From assembly GCF_015487465.1 (NCBI RefSeq), contig NZ_WFPS01000044.1:1-34942 (forward strand): a stretch of 34,942 nt of DNA. Direction: 5' to 3'. The stretch comes from Persephonella sp. GTDB taxonomy: Bacteria > Aquificota > Aquificia > Aquificales > Hydrogenothermaceae. The notes under the pieces are model-generated. The model was not told the origin of the DNA and did not search any database. It worked only from the letters and a program-made list of their open reading frames with translations. Positions 33,026-34,942 of the stretch are shown here, in pieces. Position numbers and translations under genes: made by a program. Numbering within the stretch: position 1 is the stretch's first letter; every line of letters starts with the position of its first letter.

Positions 33026-33535
33026 TTACATGTTCATATGGTTGTGATTGTGCATTTTCATTTTATGTTTTTTCTGTATCCACTCCTTTTTTACAAGATC
33101 AATAACCTGATTCCAGTTTAATACCTCTCCACCGTATTTTTCTTTAACCTTTTCAAGCTCTTCTTTTTTTTCAAAGGCTGTAAGGTTCATACCCATTGGA
33201 CTTGGAAGCCCTTTTGAATGGAGATATAAAGCTTTTTCTGCAGGTATAAATTTTTTGCTTATAAAATCAGGAACCCATAAAGAATGTATTTTCATTTTTT
33301 CTTTATTCTCAATATAAAATGCTGTAAGGCATTCCACACTATCAAATTTATAGGGTTTACCGGTGTTTAAAATAAGTTCTGATCCGTATCTTGGGTCTGT
33401 TATTTTCATTCTGCAGTAATCACATTCGTCCTGTCCGTAATTAATAGGCACTGGTTTTATCTCTTTTTCGCATGAGACAAACATAAAAAAGAAAATCGCT
33501 GGAGCCACCAGCAGTATGAGCTTGATGGGTTTCAT
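33026..33535 (-). CDS. nosL: NosL copper-chaperone lipoprotein with His/Met-rich tail
   Basis: NosL binds Cu(I) and donates it to the NosDFY/NosZ maturation path. The 169-residue protein has a lipobox at VSC (Cys22) and the copper motif C38DYC41RM43, followed by DPRYGSELIL, YKFDSVECL and MGMNLTAFEKKEELE. The last 15 residues are unusually rich in Lys, His, Met and Asn (KKHKMKMHNHNHMNM), which is not usual for NosL and looks like an extra copper-binding appendage. Its ATG overlaps the upstream membrane-protein gene by 4 bases. Confidence 0.93.
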   Translation of the reverse strand: MKPIKLILLVAPAIFFFMFVSCEKEIKPVPINYGQDECDYCRMKITDPRYGSELILNTGKPYKFDSVECLTAFYIENKEKMKIHSLWVPDFISKKFIPAEKALYLHSKGLPSPMGMNLTAFEKKEELEKVKEKYGGEVLNWNQVIDLVKKEWIQKKHKMKMHNHNHMNM

Positions 33536-34116
33536 GCTTTTTTTCTACCTCTTAAAAATTCTATAAATGCAGATAATACACCAAGAGTTCCGGAAACGGC
33601 AAGTAAATATGTTCCAGAGGAAGGAAATGCACACGCCCTAAAATTAAGAAGATTTTTACAGCCGAACATAGGAGGCTGATAAGCCATTCCTGGTATTTTT
33701 ATTGGTGCATGGGGATTAAGGTTGTGTCCGTAATCGTATTCCCACCACCAGAAGTCTACTAACGATGCTACACCTATCAGGACTATCAAGACAGCCCATG
33801 CGTAAAGAAGTTTCTTGCTTCCGGTAGCGGCTGTTAATAGTCCCAGAAATATCATAAAGCCAAAAACAACAGGAAGTATTTTAAGTTCAGGAATGGAGTT
33901 TGGATCTATCTTTTTCATTCCAACGTAGTGGTTTAAAAGATTAATATTTTGGAGATCATGGGGATTTTTCCCTGTTATTTTGTTTACCCAGATTATCATT
34001 CCCAGTCCATCTGGATACTGTGGAGCATAAAGGCGTATTTTCCATAAAGGTTGAAAATAAATCCCTATCATTATTAAAGAAGCGAGGGCGATAAGCCCCC
34101 GTGAAATCCAGCTCAT
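33532..34116 (-). CDS. Conserved nos-cluster membrane protein, function unknown
   Basis: The 194-residue protein has four hydrophobic helices, near residues 4-25, 80-97, 103-124 and 167-188. The loop between helices 3 and 4 is striking: DFWWWEYDYGHNL, NPHAPIKIPG, then PPMFGCKNLL. It is Trp/His/Cys-rich and probably periplasmic, so a metal or redox role is possible. I recall similar genes beside nosL in clade II-type nos clusters, and the position resembles NosB, but I cannot assign that name. It sits 13 bases after nosZ with AAGGAGG and overlaps nosL. Confidence 0.8.
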   Translation of the reverse strand: MSWISRGLIALASLIMIGIYFQPLWKIRLYAPQYPDGLGMIIWVNKITGKNPHDLQNINLLNHYVGMKKIDPNSIPELKILPVVFGFMIFLGLLTAATGSKKLLYAWAVLIVLIGVASLVDFWWWEYDYGHNLNPHAPIKIPGMAYQPPMFGCKNLLNFRACAFPSSGTYLLAVSGTLGVLSAFIEFLRGRKKA

Positions 34117-34129
34117 ATTTTATACCTCC

Positions 34130-34942
34130 TTATTTTACTACGTGCATTTCTTCTCCTGTTCCGTACTTAATTGGTACGTTAGAACCTTTTGGAGATACCC
34201 TTACATAACCTTGCATTTCCTGATGTAGAGCTGAACAGAAGTCTGTGCAGTAGAATGGGAATACTCCAGGTTTTTGGGGTTTCCATTTGAGTGTGAGTGT
34301 TTCTCCAGGCATTATAAGGAGGTTTGATGTTCTTGCCCCGTATACAGCAAATCCGTGTGGTATATCCCAGTCCTGCTCAATGTTTGTGACGTGGAAGTAA
34401 ACGGTATCGCCCACTTTGATACCTTCTATGTTGTCAGGTGTAAAGTGAGATCTGATCGCTGTCATGTAAATGTGCACTTCATTTCCTTTTCTTACAACTT
34501 TAGCTTCTTCCTCGGATTTTGTAGCGTATGGGTGAGTATTCTTTTCAAGTTCAAAGATTTTCAGTGATTTTGGTGCAAGAATACTTGCAGGTATTGCCTG
34601 TGCATAGTGTGGTTCTCCAAGCTCTGTCAGATCAAGGAGGAATTGTGGTTTTGTATTTTCAACATTTGCAGAGATGTCATAAAGCTGTCCTGCGTGTGGA
34701 AGTTCTGGACCTGTTGGCAGAAATACATCTTTTGTAATTTTGTTCATAGGAAGGAGATATTTACCCCATGGCTTTGCAGAGTCTCCTCCTGGGATCATAA
34801 GGTGTCCAACAGAGTAATATGTTGGAACGTGTCCAAGAACTTTACATTTTTTGTAGTCGTAGTAAACAACATCAGAGGATATGAAACATGATGTGAATGC
34901 ATGTCCTCTTCCGTCAAACTCTGTGTGCAGAGGTCCAAGACA
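34130..34942 (-). CDS. nosZ: NosZ, nitrous oxide reductase (C-terminal 270 residues)
   Basis: NosZ reduces N2O to N2 in the periplasm using CuZ and CuA centres. The gene enters from the right edge without its start. The fragment contains GPLHTEFDGRGHAF (a CuZ His), VGHLMIPGGDS, ELPHAGQ and GEPHYAQ (further CuZ His). The cupredoxin domain follows with IPHGFAVYG and the CuA motif CTDFCSALHQEM. The wording CTDFCSALH rather than CNWFCHALH suggests the clade II (atypical) type. The C-terminus ends about 20 residues after the CuA domain, so there is no C-terminal haem domain as in Wolinella NosZ. The signal peptide type cannot be seen. Confidence 0.97.
   Translation of the reverse strand, partial: CLGPLHTEFDGRGHAFTSCFISSDVVYYDYKKCKVLGHVPTYYSVGHLMIPGGDSAKPWGKYLLPMNKITKDVFLPTGPELPHAGQLYDISANVENTKPQFLLDLTELGEPHYAQAIPASILAPKSLKIFELEKNTHPYATKSEEEAKVVRKGNEVHIYMTAIRSHFTPDNIEGIKVGDTVYFHVTNIEQDWDIPHGFAVYGARTSNLLIMPGETLTLKWKPQKPGVFPFYCTDFCSALHQEMQGYVRVSPKGSNVPIKYGTGEEMHVVK

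Noticed and set aside
1-34942. CRISPR arrays, rRNA genes, insertion sequences or prophage genes
   Set aside because: No regularly spaced repeats, rRNA segments, transposase motifs or terminal inverted repeats were seen. The only mobile element found is the dnaB intein.

Overview
This window most likely comes from a thermophilic Aquificota bacterium of the Hydrogenothermaceae type, similar to Persephonella. That is an inference. It rests on AT-rich DNA with AGA/AGG-rich genes, frequent TTG starts, a Gram-negative lipid A gene (lpxK), typical Aquificota gene content and a clade II-like nitrous oxide reductase cluster. No database search was possible. Coding density is very high, with many 1-13 bp overlaps, and no gene-free gap exceeds 300 bases. 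The largest gap is 342-589, which holds only the mazEF promoter and leader.

Layout. 1-3220: end of uvrA, a mazEF toxin-antitoxin pair, a lipase-like alpha/beta hydrolase and a bacterioferritin. 3221-8032: housekeeping genes in small divergent pairs (LysE-type exporter and upp; mazG and a metallo-beta-lactamase-fold hydrolase; bioB; surE). 8029-17877: a long minus-strand block. Read in the direction of transcription it is ispE, tRNA-Gln, prs, rplY, pth, rpsF, ssb, rpsR and rplI, then a hairpin terminator, then dnaB (with an intein), mlaE, a small lipoprotein gene, pfkA and spoVG. This joins isoprenoid and PRPP synthesis with translation and replication.

17953-22456: a plus-strand run of carA, a CDF metal transporter fused to a NifX-like domain, a tandem UspA protein, tyrA and a lipoprotein cytochrome c. 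22453-25402 (minus): a PflA-like radical SAM protein, a small six-cysteine exported protein, scpA and lpxK. 25493-26584: a membrane diguanylate cyclase whose 3' end also carries the terminator of the convergent gene.

26625-34942 is a copper and nitrous oxide respiration island. A TonB-dependent copper receptor of the OprC/NosA type diverges from sco and pcuAC. Two tandem FNR-type palindromes lie between them. The convergent nos operon follows: nosZ (C-terminal part only, entering from the right edge), a four-helix membrane protein, nosL with a His/Met-rich tail, nosD, nosF, nosY and a monohaem cytochrome c. A coherent model, by inference, is that copper crosses the outer membrane through the receptor, is handled in the periplasm by PCuAC, Sco and NosL, and is built into the CuA and CuZ centres of NosZ, with transcription of the receptor and chaperones tied to oxygen or NO status.

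The items most worth a second look are the FNR-controlled copper import and delivery module, the conserved membrane protein between nosZ and nosL, the CDF-NifX fusion, the hybrid phosphofructokinase signature (GGNGS with PKTIDND), and the full-length endonuclease intein in dnaB.
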